Of a stretch of DNA of 33,539 bases, positions 22,263 through 30,627 are shown one piece after another (the first letter of the stretch is position 1; each line of letters opens with the position of its first letter). The notes beneath the pieces were generated by a model that saw only the letters and a program-made list of their open reading frames with translations, was not told the DNA's origin and made no database searches. The translations under genes and the position numbers were made by a program. The DNA comes from JAJYVT01 sp035534455 (GTDB lineage: Bacteria; Actinomycetota; Acidimicrobiia; Acidimicrobiales; RAAP-2): assembly GCA_035534455.1 (NCBI GenBank), contig DATLRV010000026.1, positions 1 to 33,539 of the forward strand. The letters are read 5' to 3'.

Positions 22263-24229
22263 CACGGCCGGCCCGTGACTGCCGGTGCGGCCGGCGTCCG
22301 GCCGCGGCCGAGGAGCCGCTCGGCGCGTGCCGTCCAACGCCGCTTCTCGAGCTCGACGATCCCTTCGGGATGCGACGCATAGGTCAGCGCGCCGAGGGCG
22401 AAGAGCACGAACGTGAGCCCCTGCAGCCGCTGTGGCGCGTACTGCAAGAGCTGCTGGACCACCACGAGGCCGATGCCGGCCTGAATCGCCCCTTCCACCG
22501 TCCCGACGCCCGTCGTGACCACGATCACCACGAACGCGAGCGAGAGCTGGTAGCTGAACTCGCCCGGCGCGATCACGGTCTGCTGGATGGCGAGCAGGGT
22601 CCCGCCGACACCGGCGAGCGCGCCGGACAGCGCGAAGGCCAGCACACGCTGCCACGGGAGGTTCACCCCGACGCCTGCTGCGCCGAGCTCGCTCCCCCGC
22701 ATGGCGGCGAGGAACCGCCCGACGGTCCCGCGCTGGACGAGGGCGACGGCGCCCGCGCACACGACGACGCACAACAACGCGAGGAGGAAGTAGGCGTGAC
22801 CGTCGGGCGCGAAGAGGTCGAGCGGCAGCCACCGTGCCGCCAGTGCCAGCCCACCTGTCCCCCCGCTCACCGCCTGCGCCGGGAAGATCGCGACGTCGAA
22901 CAGGAGCGCGGCGGCCAAGGTCATGAGGGCGAGCCCGAGGCCCCGCAGGCGAAGCGAGGCGAGCGCGAGCAGGCCCGCGACCACGGAGGCCGCGAGGGCG
23001 CCGAGCGCGCCCCCCGCGAGGAAGTCCAGTCCGAGATGGGACGCGAGCTGCCCGGCCGTGAACGCCGCGATCCCCGCGAGCGTCGCTTGGGCGAGGGAGA
23101 GCTGGCCGGCGGTGCCGGTGAGGAGGGTGACCGAGAGGAACACCACCGAGTACGCCAGTCCCTGGTTGAGCACGGTCTCCCACGCGGGCGGCATCCACGT
23201 GAGCATCGAGGCGGCGAACGCGACGAGCAACGCCCAGTAGCCGGTGCGCACGATCCGGTCGACCTCCCGACCGCGGGTCCGGGCCGCCGGCGGAGGAGGG
23301 GGCGGATCGACCGAGGAGAGCGGGTCGGTCGCCTCGTCGAGCCTGCGGAGCCCCGGGACGACGAGGAGCGCGCCGGCGAGGACGATGAAGGGGAATGCGG
23401 GCAGCACCGCCGAGTACCAGAAGCTCGCCGTCGGCAGGTAGCCCTGCGCGGTGAGGGTGACCACGCCGATGAGGACGCCGGCGACCGCCGCGACCGGCAT
23501 GGACCGGAGGGCGGCGCAGGCCGCTGCCGCGATGGCTGCCACCATGAGCGTCACGTAGTCCTGGGACTGGACCGTCACCTCCGTCGGTGCGAGGAGCACG
23601 CCGGCCAGGCCGGCCATCAGCCCGGACACGGCCCACGCCGTGGCCGTCACCCGCGGCGCGTCCACGCCCTCGAGCTCGAGCAGCCGGCGGCTCTCCACCG
23701 CCGCGCGCATCTCGAGCCCGAGATTCGTCGTGCGCAAGAGGAGCACCAGCACGACGAGCATCGCGACGGTGAGCACCAGCGCGCTGAGGTACGACCCGTT
23801 GACCGGGACGTCGGCCCCGAGATGGAAGTAGACGGTGTTTGGGTCGAACACGATGCTCGGCGCACCGACGAGGTTCTCGTTGCCGAACAGGACCGGGAGC
23901 AGCGCGGGGATGCCGACGAGGAGGCTCAACCCGGTCACGACCTTGGCCGTGGTGTTCGTGCTCTGGATGCGGCGGAACAGGAAGCGGTCGAAGACCACCC
24001 CGAGACCCGGGCCGAGGACGACGACCGCGCAGAGGAAGGCGGCCCAGGTCGGCCATGCCTGGTCGTCGACGAGCCAGGCGAAGACGAACGCCGAGGCGTA
24101 GGCCTGCGCGCCGTACCCGAAGTTGAAGACGCCGGTCGCCTGGTAGGTGAGGACCAGGCCTACCGCGAAGACCGCGTACGCGCAGCCATAGGGCACTCCC
24201 GGGACGGCGAAGCCGAGGAGCTGCTCCAT
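22262..24229 (-). CDS. fused LivH-LivM permease of a branched-chain amino-acid-type ABC importer
   Basis: A 655-residue membrane protein that joins two permeases normally encoded separately. Residues 1-292 are LivH-like (GCAYAVFAVGLVLTYQATGVFNFGYGAQA, then GLEMRAAVESRRLLELEGVDAPRVTATAWAVSG). A charged, proline-rich linker (about 293-325, with six consecutive Pro) leads to a LivM-like half (TAGQLSLAQATLAGIAAFTAG, VGRFLAAMRGSELGAAGVGVN, and a final TYASHPEGIVELEKRRW). Each half has multiple hydrophobic segments. It starts 13 bases after the binding-protein gene. Such fusions are known in actinobacteria. The imported substrate could be amino acids, amides, urea or another small molecule. Confidence 0.92.
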   Translation of the reverse strand: MEQLLGFAVPGVPYGCAYAVFAVGLVLTYQATGVFNFGYGAQAYASAFVFAWLVDDQAWPTWAAFLCAVVVLGPGLGVVFDRFLFRRIQSTNTTAKVVTGLSLLVGIPALLPVLFGNENLVGAPSIVFDPNTVYFHLGADVPVNGSYLSALVLTVAMLVVLVLLLRTTNLGLEMRAAVESRRLLELEGVDAPRVTATAWAVSGLMAGLAGVLLAPTEVTVQSQDYVTLMVAAIAAAACAALRSMPVAAVAGVLIGVVTLTAQGYLPTASFWYSAVLPAFPFIVLAGALLVVPGLRRLDEATDPLSSVDPPPPPPAARTRGREVDRIVRTGYWALLVAFAASMLTWMPPAWETVLNQGLAYSVVFLSVTLLTGTAGQLSLAQATLAGIAAFTAGQLASHLGLDFLAGGALGALAASVVAGLLALASLRLRGLGLALMTLAAALLFDVAIFPAQAVSGGTGGLALAARWLPLDLFAPDGHAYFLLALLCVVVCAGAVALVQRGTVGRFLAAMRGSELGAAGVGVNLPWQRVLAFALSGALAGVGGTLLAIQQTVIAPGEFSYQLSLAFVVIVVTTGVGTVEGAIQAGIGLVVVQQLLQYAPQRLQGLTFVLFALGALTYASHPEGIVELEKRRWTARAERLLGRGRTPAAPAVTGRP

Positions 24230-24242
24230 CTCCGGGGAGCCG

Positions 24243-25589
24243 TCAGGACCGGGGCAGGCCCGGGAGCCCCGGCACCGGCGCGACGGGCTCGGGATGCCGC
24301 ACGCGGGAGGTCCTGAAGCAGAGGTAGACCTCCTTGCCCTTCCCGAGGACCGGCACGGCGGCGGCGCCCTTCACCTGTTCGAAGGCGCTGCACGCCGTGC
24401 GTGTCGGGAGGGTGTGGGCGGTCTTCCAGTCCACGGGCTCGGCGAGGCCGCCAGCGGTGAACGCCGTCATGCGGTTGGTGGCCGCGACGACTGCTGCCTG
24501 GGTGAGATGCGGACCCGCCGCCCTGATCCCCGCGATCATCAGCGCGGCGGACTCCCATCCGTCGAGCGCCAGGGCGTTGTCGGCGTAGCCGGGGGCGTAG
24601 AGGTTCATGTACCTGAGGTAGGTCCCGAGACCGGGGTAGACGCCCGGGTACCGCCGGGCGGCGGTCTCCGGAACGTTCTGCACGTTGAAATAGACGCCCT
24701 GCAGCAGGTTCTTGTACCTCTTGACGACGGACGCGTCGGCGCCGTCGAACCACAGCTGGTGGACGTGCAGGCCGTACTGCTGGATATCCCGGGCCAGCGC
24801 GACGTTGCCTGTCACTGTCATGCACGAGACGACGAAGTCGGCCCCTGCCCGCTGCATTCGCTGGACGTCCGGCGTGAGATTGGCATCGATGGGAGGGAGT
24901 CGCAGGTCTGTGAAGCTGACGTGATAGCCCGCGGCGCGAAGCAGGTTGCCGGTCGTTCGGCACAGGTCGGACGACGTCGACACGCTGTACGCCAGGATCG
25001 CGACCGACTTCGAGCGCGTGCGGTCGACGAGATAGGCCACGGCGGGCGCGATCGTCTTCAATGTGAGGACCGAGCCTCCGGCGGCGAACAGGTTGGCCGC
25101 TCCCGACCAGTTGCCGTCGACGTCGAAGCCGTAGGTCGGCGTGCAGGTCTGGGCGAAGTAGGTCGGCGTGAACCAGTACGAGGACACCGCGACGGCGAAG
25201 GCGTGATCCTGGTCGATCGCGGTGTGCGTGTCCGCCTGGAACTTGGTCGAGAGCCCCGCGTCGTCGAGGTTGTAGGCGAGCTCGATCTTGCGCCCGTCCA
25301 CCCCCCCGTGGGCGTCGACCATGTGGAAGTACGCGTTGATCCCTGGCGCAAGCGAGCCGAAGTCGGCCGTGAGGATCCCCGTCAGGGTCGAGATCGCCGC
25401 GACCTTGATCTCCCTTCGGGTCACCCCTGGCGCGCCCGTCCCCGACCCTGCCGGACAGTGCAACGAGTGGGCGTGCGCCGCAGCGCCGGACGCGCCGGCG
25501 CGACCTCCTGTCGCCCATGCGACGAGGTAGCCGCCGAGGAGGGCGACGGTGAGCGCCAGCGCCGTGGTCAGCGTGCCACGCGTGCTCAT
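24243..25589 (-). CDS. periplasmic-type substrate-binding protein (LivK-like) of the ABC importer
   Basis: First gene of the transporter operon, 448 residues. It has an N-terminal signal or anchor (TLTTALALTVALLGGYLVAWATGG) without a lipobox cysteine at the expected place. Next is a type I periplasmic-binding fold: GVTRREIKVAAISTLTGILTADFGSLAPGINAYFHMVDAHGGVDGRKIELAYNLDDAG is the usual LivK/AmiC-like opening. The later GADFVVSCMTVTGNVALARDI and AALMIAGIRAAG segments agree. ATG 25589 was chosen for its GGAGAG four bases upstream and because it heads the signal sequence. The ligand is not predictable. Confidence 0.9.
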   Translation of the reverse strand: MSTRGTLTTALALTVALLGGYLVAWATGGRAGASGAAAHAHSLHCPAGSGTGAPGVTRREIKVAAISTLTGILTADFGSLAPGINAYFHMVDAHGGVDGRKIELAYNLDDAGLSTKFQADTHTAIDQDHAFAVAVSSYWFTPTYFAQTCTPTYGFDVDGNWSGAANLFAAGGSVLTLKTIAPAVAYLVDRTRSKSVAILAYSVSTSSDLCRTTGNLLRAAGYHVSFTDLRLPPIDANLTPDVQRMQRAGADFVVSCMTVTGNVALARDIQQYGLHVHQLWFDGADASVVKRYKNLLQGVYFNVQNVPETAARRYPGVYPGLGTYLRYMNLYAPGYADNALALDGWESAALMIAGIRAAGPHLTQAAVVAATNRMTAFTAGGLAEPVDWKTAHTLPTRTACSAFEQVKGAAAVPVLGKGKEVYLCFRTSRVRHPEPVAPVPGLPGLPRS

Positions 25590-25647
25590 GCGCTCTCCTT
25601 CTATCACCCGTGCTCGGCCCGGTCGCTGCATGTTCTCCCTGGTCCGA

Positions 25648-25657
25648 CGAACGTTCG
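25648..25657. promoter_or_regulatory. palindrome CGAACGTTCG in a divergent promoter region
   Basis: A perfect 10-bp palindrome in the 172-bp gap between the divergent importer operon and the aldehyde dehydrogenase gene. Position and symmetry suit an operator for a dimeric regulator controlling both, but no regulator gene is adjacent. Confidence 0.35.
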
Positions 25658-25761
25658 GTTGGCGGTTGGCCGCTGCCGAGACCCCAGGCGGCCACGACGC
25701 CTAACGTCGGAGCCGTCGGCGCGGGCAGTCGCCGCGGGGCGCCGGCGCGGAAGGAGCGGTC

Positions 25762-27180
25762 ATGGACGTGCGGGACGGGTTCTACGTCGGCGGGGGGTGG
25801 GTCCCGCCGGTGGGGGCGGGGATCCACGAGGTGCTCGACTCCAACACCGAAGAGATCTTCGGGAAGGTCCCCGAAGGCACCGGCGACGACGTCGCGCGGG
25901 CGGTGGAGGCGGCGGCCGAGGCCTTCGGTCCCTGGTCGGCGACGCCGGCGGAGGACCGGGCGAAGCTCCTGGCTCGGATCTCAGAGGGGCTCGCCGCACG
26001 GGCGGACGCGATCGCGACGACCATCTCGCGCGAAGTCGGCATGCCGATCGCGCTCTCCAAGATCATCCAGGCCGGCCTGGCGGCAGGTGCCTTCGCCGAC
26101 GCCGCAGCACGCGTCGGTGAGGTCACGTGGGAAGAGGCGATCGGCAATTCGCTCGTCGTGCGGGAGCCCGTCGGCGTCCTCGGGGCCATCACGCCGTGGA
26201 ACTACCCGCTTTACCAGATCGCTCTGAAGGTCGCGCCCGCCCTCGCGGTCGGCTGCACGGTCGTCCTCAAGCCGTCGGAGGTCGCGCCGCTGAACGCGTA
26301 CCTCCTCGCGGATGTCGTGGAGGAGGTCGGGCTTCCTCCGGGCGTGTTCAACATGGTGGTCGGGCCGGGAGCCGTCGTCGGCGAGGCGATCGCCTCGCAC
26401 CCGCAAGTGGACATGGTGTCGTTCACGGGCTCGACGCGCGCCGGGCGGCGCGTCATGGAGCTTGCGTCGCACGCGGTGAAGCGGGTCGCCCTCGAGCTCG
26501 GGGGAAAGTCGGCGAACGTGCTCCTCGAGGACGCCGACCTCGATGCGGCCGTCCCCCGGGGCGTGTTCGCCTGCTACCTCAACTCCGGCCAGACCTGCTC
26601 GGCCCTCACCCGGATGATCGTCCCCCGTGCGCGCCTCGCCGAGGTCGAGGAACTTGCCGTCACCGCGGCGGAGGGATACGTCGTCGGCAGCTCGCTCGAT
26701 CCCGCGACCACCCTCGGCCCGCTCGCGTCGGCAGCTCAGCTCCAGCGGGTCCGCGGGTACATCGGTGCCGGCGTCGCCGAAGGGGCGAAGCTGCTGACCG
26801 GCGGCGCGGAGCCGCCCGAGGGCCTCGACCACGGGTACTTCGTGCGGCCAACGGTGTTCTCGGAGGTCACCAACGACATGACCGTCGCCCGAGAGGAGAT
26901 CTTCGGCCCCGTGCTTTCGATCCTCCCCTACGACACCGAGGAGGAGGCGATCCGGATCGCCAACGACTCCGACTACGGCCTGGCGGGTGCGGTGTGGGCC
27001 GCCGATCCAGAGCGTGCCGAGCGGGTCGCGCGCCTCTTGCGGACCGGGCAGGTCGACGTCAACGGCGCTGCGTTCAACCCTTCTGCGCCGTTCGGAGGGT
27101 ACAAGCAGTCGGGCTTCGGGCGTGAACGCGGCCGGCTCGGTCTCGAAGAGCTCCTCGAGGTGAAGTCCATCCAGCGGTAG
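25762..27180 (+). CDS. NAD(P)+-dependent aldehyde dehydrogenase
   Basis: Oxidises an aldehyde to the acid, 472 residues, full length for the superfamily. The catalytic cysteine is C279 in NSGQTCSALTR, and the general base is E245 in ALELGGKS. Cofactor-binding segments are GAITPWNYPL, VLKPSEVAPLNA and FTGSTRAGRRV. The C-terminal EEIFGPVLSILPYDTEEEAIRIANDSDYGLAGAVW and PFGGYKQSGFGRERG are standard. The start ATG has AAGGAG five bases upstream. It is divergent from the importer operon, which suggests it may act on something derived from the imported compound (inference). Confidence 0.95.
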   Translation: MDVRDGFYVGGGWVPPVGAGIHEVLDSNTEEIFGKVPEGTGDDVARAVEAAAEAFGPWSATPAEDRAKLLARISEGLAARADAIATTISREVGMPIALSKIIQAGLAAGAFADAAARVGEVTWEEAIGNSLVVREPVGVLGAITPWNYPLYQIALKVAPALAVGCTVVLKPSEVAPLNAYLLADVVEEVGLPPGVFNMVVGPGAVVGEAIASHPQVDMVSFTGSTRAGRRVMELASHAVKRVALELGGKSANVLLEDADLDAAVPRGVFACYLNSGQTCSALTRMIVPRARLAEVEELAVTAAEGYVVGSSLDPATTLGPLASAAQLQRVRGYIGAGVAEGAKLLTGGAEPPEGLDHGYFVRPTVFSEVTNDMTVAREEIFGPVLSILPYDTEEEAIRIANDSDYGLAGAVWAADPERAERVARLLRTGQVDVNGAAFNPSAPFGGYKQSGFGRERGRLGLEELLEVKSIQR

Positions 27181-27425
27181 GCCCCGCCGTGGCCGCGAGG
27201 CCGACGTCCCGAGCAGCGCGTGCGCGGCGCCCGGGTCGCCGTCTCCTTGGCCGCAGCGCCTGTCGCCGCGAAGTGCGGCCCTGCCGCGAGGTAGGCCGTG
27301 CCTCGGGCGGCCGCGATCACCACCACCACGACGGCCACCCTGACCGCGAGCGATCGCCGGCGCGGCGTTGGGGCGCGGCGAGGCACAGCGTCGGGCTCCT
27401 CGGAGGTGGTGGCGCGCGGTCCGGA

Positions 27426-27431
27426 TAGGGT
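27426..27431 (+). promoter_or_regulatory. candidate -10 box of the dienelactone hydrolase gene
   Basis: TAGGGT ends eight bases before the ATG, with no ribosome site between; likely a leaderless or near-leaderless start. Confidence 0.4.
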
Positions 27432-27439
27432 CGTGCACC

Positions 27440-28180
27440 ATGACCGACGCGATGAGAGCGGAGACGATCCGCATCACTGGCCACGGCGGGGACGAGCTGG
27501 AGGCCTACTTCTCCGAGCCGCTCGGCGACGGCCCGTACGGCGGCGTCGTCGTGATCCACCACATGCCGGGCTACGACGAGGGCACGAAGGAGATCACCCG
27601 CCGCTTCGCCGACCACGGATACCTGGCGCTCTGCCCCAATCTCTACAGCCGCGAAGGATTCGGGATGGACCCCGAGGCGGCCGCCGCGGCCGCCCGGGAG
27701 AAGGGCGGAGTCCCCGACGACCAACTCGTCGGCGACGTGGACGGTGCCGTGCGTCACCTCCGCTCGCTCGAGCGGGCCAGTGGAAGGGCCGCGACGATCG
27801 GCTACTGCTCCGGCGGCCGCCAGTCCCTGCTCGCGGCGTGCAGCCTCGACCTCGACGCCGCGATCGACTGTTATGGCGCGTTCGTCGTGAACGAGCCACC
27901 CGAGGGGATGCCGCTCCGCATCCACCCCATCGTCCACCTCGTGCCGAGCCTCTCGTGCCCGCTCCTCGGGCTCTTCGGCGCAGAGGACACACACCCCTCG
28001 CCCGATGAGACCGCTGCCCTGGGGCGTGCGCTCGAGGAGGCGGGAAAGACGTTCGAATTCCACACGTTCGAAGATGCGGGACATGCGTTCTTCGCGACCG
28101 ACCGGGCGATGTACCGGCCCGAGGCTGCGAACCAAGCCTGGCCGATCGTCTGGGACTTTCTGGCGCGCACCTTGCACTGA
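27440..28180 (+). CDS. dienelactone hydrolase family protein
   Basis: A 246-residue alpha/beta hydrolase of the dienelactone hydrolase family, which hydrolyses cyclic or activated esters. The triad is visible as C123 in GYCSGG, D183 in GAEDTHPSPDE and H215 in DAGHAFF. The early strand reads VVVIHHMPGYDEGTKE, where classical enzymes carry a Glu that contacts the nucleophile, so this belongs to a different subgroup and chlorocatechol degradation should not be assumed. ATG 27440 was chosen because the residues before it (RRAPRRWWRAVR) are leader-encoded and a TAGGGT box is eight bases upstream. It is convergent with the glycosyltransferase at 28212. Confidence 0.9.
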   Translation: MTDAMRAETIRITGHGGDELEAYFSEPLGDGPYGGVVVIHHMPGYDEGTKEITRRFADHGYLALCPNLYSREGFGMDPEAAAAAAREKGGVPDDQLVGDVDGAVRHLRSLERASGRAATIGYCSGGRQSLLAACSLDLDAAIDCYGAFVVNEPPEGMPLRIHPIVHLVPSLSCPLLGLFGAEDTHPSPDETAALGRALEEAGKTFEFHTFEDAGHAFFATDRAMYRPEAANQAWPIVWDFLARTLH

Positions 28181-28211
28181 CGCGCCACCCGCGGCGCGCG
28201 GTGCTGGTGGT

Positions 28212-29468
28212 TCAACACGCGCCGGCGGGTGCCGGGACGAGCGGCGTGACCTGCGCCGTGGAGGGGCGGGTGGTGCACGCGGGGCCGTTGCCCGTCCGCG
28301 CGTCGAAACCGACGGCACTCATCGCGCCGAAGAAGTGCTTCTGCCACTCCACCGCGCTCCCGACCGGCCATGGTGGCTGCTCGGGCTGCTCGGCGAAGAT
28401 CAGCCGGACGGCGGCAGTCACCGCGTCGGGGTCCGGCGAGCACGCGAGCGCGCCCCCTCGTTCGAGCTCGTGCAGCGTGTTCTCGCGGCCGTGACCGGGC
28501 ACCACGTCGAGGACGACGAGCCAGCGCCCCACCACTCTCGCCTCGTGGCACGTCTGCCCCGAGGAGGTGACGACGGCGTCGGCCGCTGCCATCAGCTCTG
28601 GGACCCGGTTGGTCATGGCGAAGGGAAGTACCCGCCCGCATCGCGACGCGACGACCCGGAGACGGCGGTAGAGGCGGGCGTTGGCACCCGCCACCCCCAG
28701 CACCCAGTAACCCGCCCGCGCCAGCGCATCGGCCGTCTCGTCGAGTGGGCCGAGCCCCCATCCCCCGGCCATCAGGAGCACGCACCGCGCGTCCGGCGAG
28801 ATACCGAGGAGCTGGCGCGCCGACTGCTTGGCCGGGGCGTCGTAGAACTGCGGGCGCACCGGCGGCGGCACGACGGCCACCTCGGCGTCGGGTGCGTACC
28901 GCCGGACCGTCAGTGCTGCGAGCGGCGAGCAGACGACGTAGAGATCGGTGCCGTCGGCGACCCACATCCGGTGCGCGCACGCGTCCGTGCAGACGGCGAC
29001 GGTCGAGAGGCCGGGGCGCTCGCGCTTGAGCGCTGCCACCGCCGACACCCCCGTGGGAAACACGGAGATGACGAGCGGGTGCGCGCCGGCGGCGGCGACC
29101 TCCTCGCGCACGGTTGGCAGGACCTGCCGGACGGCGGCCCGCTCGAGAAGGCGCGGAAGACGGCTGCCGTTGCGCAGATGACTGAAGTGGAAGCCGTCGT
29201 AGACGGCCGGGACCGAGATCATCCTCCGGAACACCGCCGTGCCGAGGCGGGACCCGACCCCCCCGAGCATGGACATGCAGTCGAGGACCTCAGTGTGGAG
29301 CCCGGTGGCGAGCAGTGCGGCCCGGCAGGCTTCTGCGACGGAGTCATGCCCCTTGCCGATGGACCCGGAGAGCACGACGGCCGAGTCGAAGGGTGGGGAA
29401 CCCGATCGGGGGTCCCGGAGTGGCGGCACTCCGGGGATCGCGTCCCCGGCGGCCCCGTCGGTCGTCAT
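28212..29468 (-). CDS. MGDG-synthase-like glycosyltransferase (GT28 type)
   Basis: A 418-residue GT-B glycosyltransferase related to MGDG synthase, UgtP and MurG. The N-terminal glycine loop SGSIGKGHDSVAEA and the following HFSHLRNGSRLPRLLER region are typical of the MGDG_synth domain. The C-terminal half has VLLMAGGWGLGPLDETADAL, VLPFAMTNRVPELMAAADAVVTSSGQTCHEA and VVPGHGRENTLHELERGGAL, the donor-sugar pocket. It would glycosylate a lipid such as diacylglycerol at the membrane; donor and acceptor are not readable. It follows the polysaccharide deacetylase gene on the same strand after 118 bases. The last ~35 residues are low-complexity. Confidence 0.88.
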   Translation of the reverse strand: MTTDGAAGDAIPGVPPLRDPRSGSPPFDSAVVLSGSIGKGHDSVAEACRAALLATGLHTEVLDCMSMLGGVGSRLGTAVFRRMISVPAVYDGFHFSHLRNGSRLPRLLERAAVRQVLPTVREEVAAAGAHPLVISVFPTGVSAVAALKRERPGLSTVAVCTDACAHRMWVADGTDLYVVCSPLAALTVRRYAPDAEVAVVPPPVRPQFYDAPAKQSARQLLGISPDARCVLLMAGGWGLGPLDETADALARAGYWVLGVAGANARLYRRLRVVASRCGRVLPFAMTNRVPELMAAADAVVTSSGQTCHEARVVGRWLVVLDVVPGHGRENTLHELERGGALACSPDPDAVTAAVRLIFAEQPEQPPWPVGSAVEWQKHFFGAMSAVGFDARTGNGPACTTRPSTAQVTPLVPAPAGAC

Positions 29469-29586
29469 CGTGGAGCTCCGAACCTCGTCAGCACGTCACT
29501 TGCACCTTGCCCGCCAGGCCGGGTCCCCACACGCCTGCGCCGCCCGAGCCGGCGGTTCGCACGAGGACCGCCCCCGGGCCGGTCAG

Positions 29587-30342
29587 TCAAGCGACGAGGT
29601 CGTCCATCGTCACCGCCGTGAGGCGACGTCCCTGCAGCTCGTCGGCAACGAGCGGGAGCGCGTCGAGTGCGCGGCGGGACATGCCCGGAGGACCGAAGCG
29701 GTCGCTGTCGTGGAAGAGCACGACCGCGCCGGGCCGCAACCGCCGGGTGACGCGCGAGGCCACCTCTCGAGCGTCTTTGGACGCCCACTCCCGCCCCCAC
29801 GCCGACCACAGGACCGTCCGGAGCCCGAGTGCCCGTGCGGCGGCGAGCGTCGCGGCCGTCGCCTGGCCGTACGCGGGACGGTACCAACTCGGGGCGTGCC
29901 CGAGCTGGTGCAGCGCCGCGTTCGCCCGACGAAGGTCCCGGGCGACCCACGCCGGGGAGCGCAACAGGTGATGCGTGTGCTCGTCGCCGTGCGTGGCGAG
30001 CTGGTGCCCCCGCCGCACGACCTCGCCGACGACGTCGGGGTGGCGACGGACGCGCTCACCGAGGAGGAAGAACGTCGCACGAAGGCCCAGCCCGTCGAGA
30101 GTGTCGAGCACGCGCGGCGTCACCTCGGGGTCCGGACCGTCGTCGAAGGTGAGGGCGACGCGTGGTGGGAACCGGGGGCCTTGCCACCGGCACAGATCCC
30201 CTGGAAGGGTGCGGAAGGGCCCCCACTGGCCCAACGCGACGACCGAGGGCAGGTATTCACAGGCGACGGCTGCGCCCGCGAGCGCCGCGACGCCGACGAC
30301 CACCCGACGGGACGGTGCGAGAACGTCAAGGTCGCGAGCCAT
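29587..30342 (-). CDS. polysaccharide deacetylase (NodB homology domain, CE4)
   Basis: Removes acetyl groups from an N-acetylated glycan such as peptidoglycan, outside the membrane. It has 251 residues. A membrane anchor (VVVGVAALAGAAVACEYLPSVVAL, about 14-37) precedes the NodB domain. Motif 1 is TFDDGPD with D67 and D68, motif 2 is H118-x3-H122 in THGDEHTHH, motif 3 is WYRPAYGQ, motif 4 is LWSAWGREW, and motif 5 is VVLFHDSD. All metal ligands are present, so it should be active. ATG 30342 follows AGGAGG closely (two bases). It probably forms a short envelope operon with the glycosyltransferase downstream. Confidence 0.92.
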   Translation of the reverse strand: MARDLDVLAPSRRVVVGVAALAGAAVACEYLPSVVALGQWGPFRTLPGDLCRWQGPRFPPRVALTFDDGPDPEVTPRVLDTLDGLGLRATFFLLGERVRRHPDVVGEVVRRGHQLATHGDEHTHHLLRSPAWVARDLRRANAALHQLGHAPSWYRPAYGQATAATLAAARALGLRTVLWSAWGREWASKDAREVASRVTRRLRPGAVVLFHDSDRFGPPGMSRRALDALPLVADELQGRRLTAVTMDDLVA

Positions 30343-30474
30343 CGCCTCCTCGCCCTGCTCCCTCCGGGTCGTGACGCCCGTGATCGCCGGACGGCGCGAT
30401 CCAGGGTAGCAACGGGGGCACGGGCCTCCCACGTCAAGGCCCGCCACGGGGACGTCCGCCCATTTCCCGTCGCG

Positions 30475-30480
30475 TACACT
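30475..30480 (+). promoter_or_regulatory. candidate -10 box of tRNA-Lys
   Basis: TACACT ends seven bases before the mature tRNA 5' end. No good -35 box is seen. Confidence 0.5.
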
Positions 30481-30487
30481 GCCCGGT

Positions 30488-30562
30488 GCGCCTCTAGCTC
30501 AATGGCAGAGCAACGGACTCTTAATCCGCAGGTTCGGGGTTCAAGTCCCCGGAGGCGCACCA
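30488..30562 (+). tRNA. tRNA-Lys (anticodon CTT)
   Basis: A 75-base cloverleaf: acceptor GCGCCTC/GAGGCGC, D-arm GCTCAATGGCAGAGC, anticodon loop CTCTTAA with anticodon CTT, T-arm CGGGG-TTCAAGT-CCCCG, discriminator A, and encoded CCA at 30560-30562. The first anticodon-stem pair is an A-C mismatch. An integrase gene begins 65 bases after it. Confidence 0.97.
30535..30562 (+). other. presumed attachment site in the tRNA-Lys 3' end
   Basis: The T-arm and acceptor end of a tRNA gene directly beside an outward-reading tyrosine integrase is the usual attB/attL position. The exact core cannot be set because no second copy of the tRNA 3' end occurs to the right in this window; attR must lie beyond it if the element is intact. 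Confidence 0.5.
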
Positions 30563-30600
30563 GCTCAGAGGCGGTAAGTGGCTCGAGAGCCTCGCACCGG

Positions 30601-30620
30601 GACTACAACGTGACTACAAT
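30601..30620. repeat. direct repeat GACTACAA, period 11
   Basis: GACTACAA occurs at 30601-30608 and again at 30612-30619, one DNA turn apart, between the tRNA and the integrase start. The second copy contains the integrase -10 box. The spacing suits a protein bound to one face, such as integrase arm sites or self-repression. Confidence 0.6.
30615..30620 (+). promoter_or_regulatory. candidate -10 box of the integrase gene
   Basis: TACAAT matches TATAAT at five of six positions and ends seven bases before GTG 30628, supporting that start and a leaderless mRNA. Confidence 0.5.
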
Positions 30621-30627
30621 CCCGAGT

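Noticed and set aside
22370..24316. Long plus-strand frame (about 650 codons) opposite the permease
   Set aside because: Arg/Glu/His-rich mirror of the hydrophobic permease codons; no domain or start site.
26973..27386. Minus-strand frame of 137 codons with a hydrophobic Val-rich N-terminus (LAVRVAVVVVVIAAARG)
   Set aside because: Two thirds is antisense to the aldehyde dehydrogenase and turns into Arg/Ser/Pro-rich shadow sequence; the hydrophobic part comes from a GTG run. No ribosome site. A short version cannot be excluded.
29239..30627. Long plus-strand open frame leading into the integrase
   Set aside because: It is antisense to the glycosyltransferase and deacetylase and crosses the tRNA-Lys gene; it is only an absence of stop codons in GC-rich DNA.
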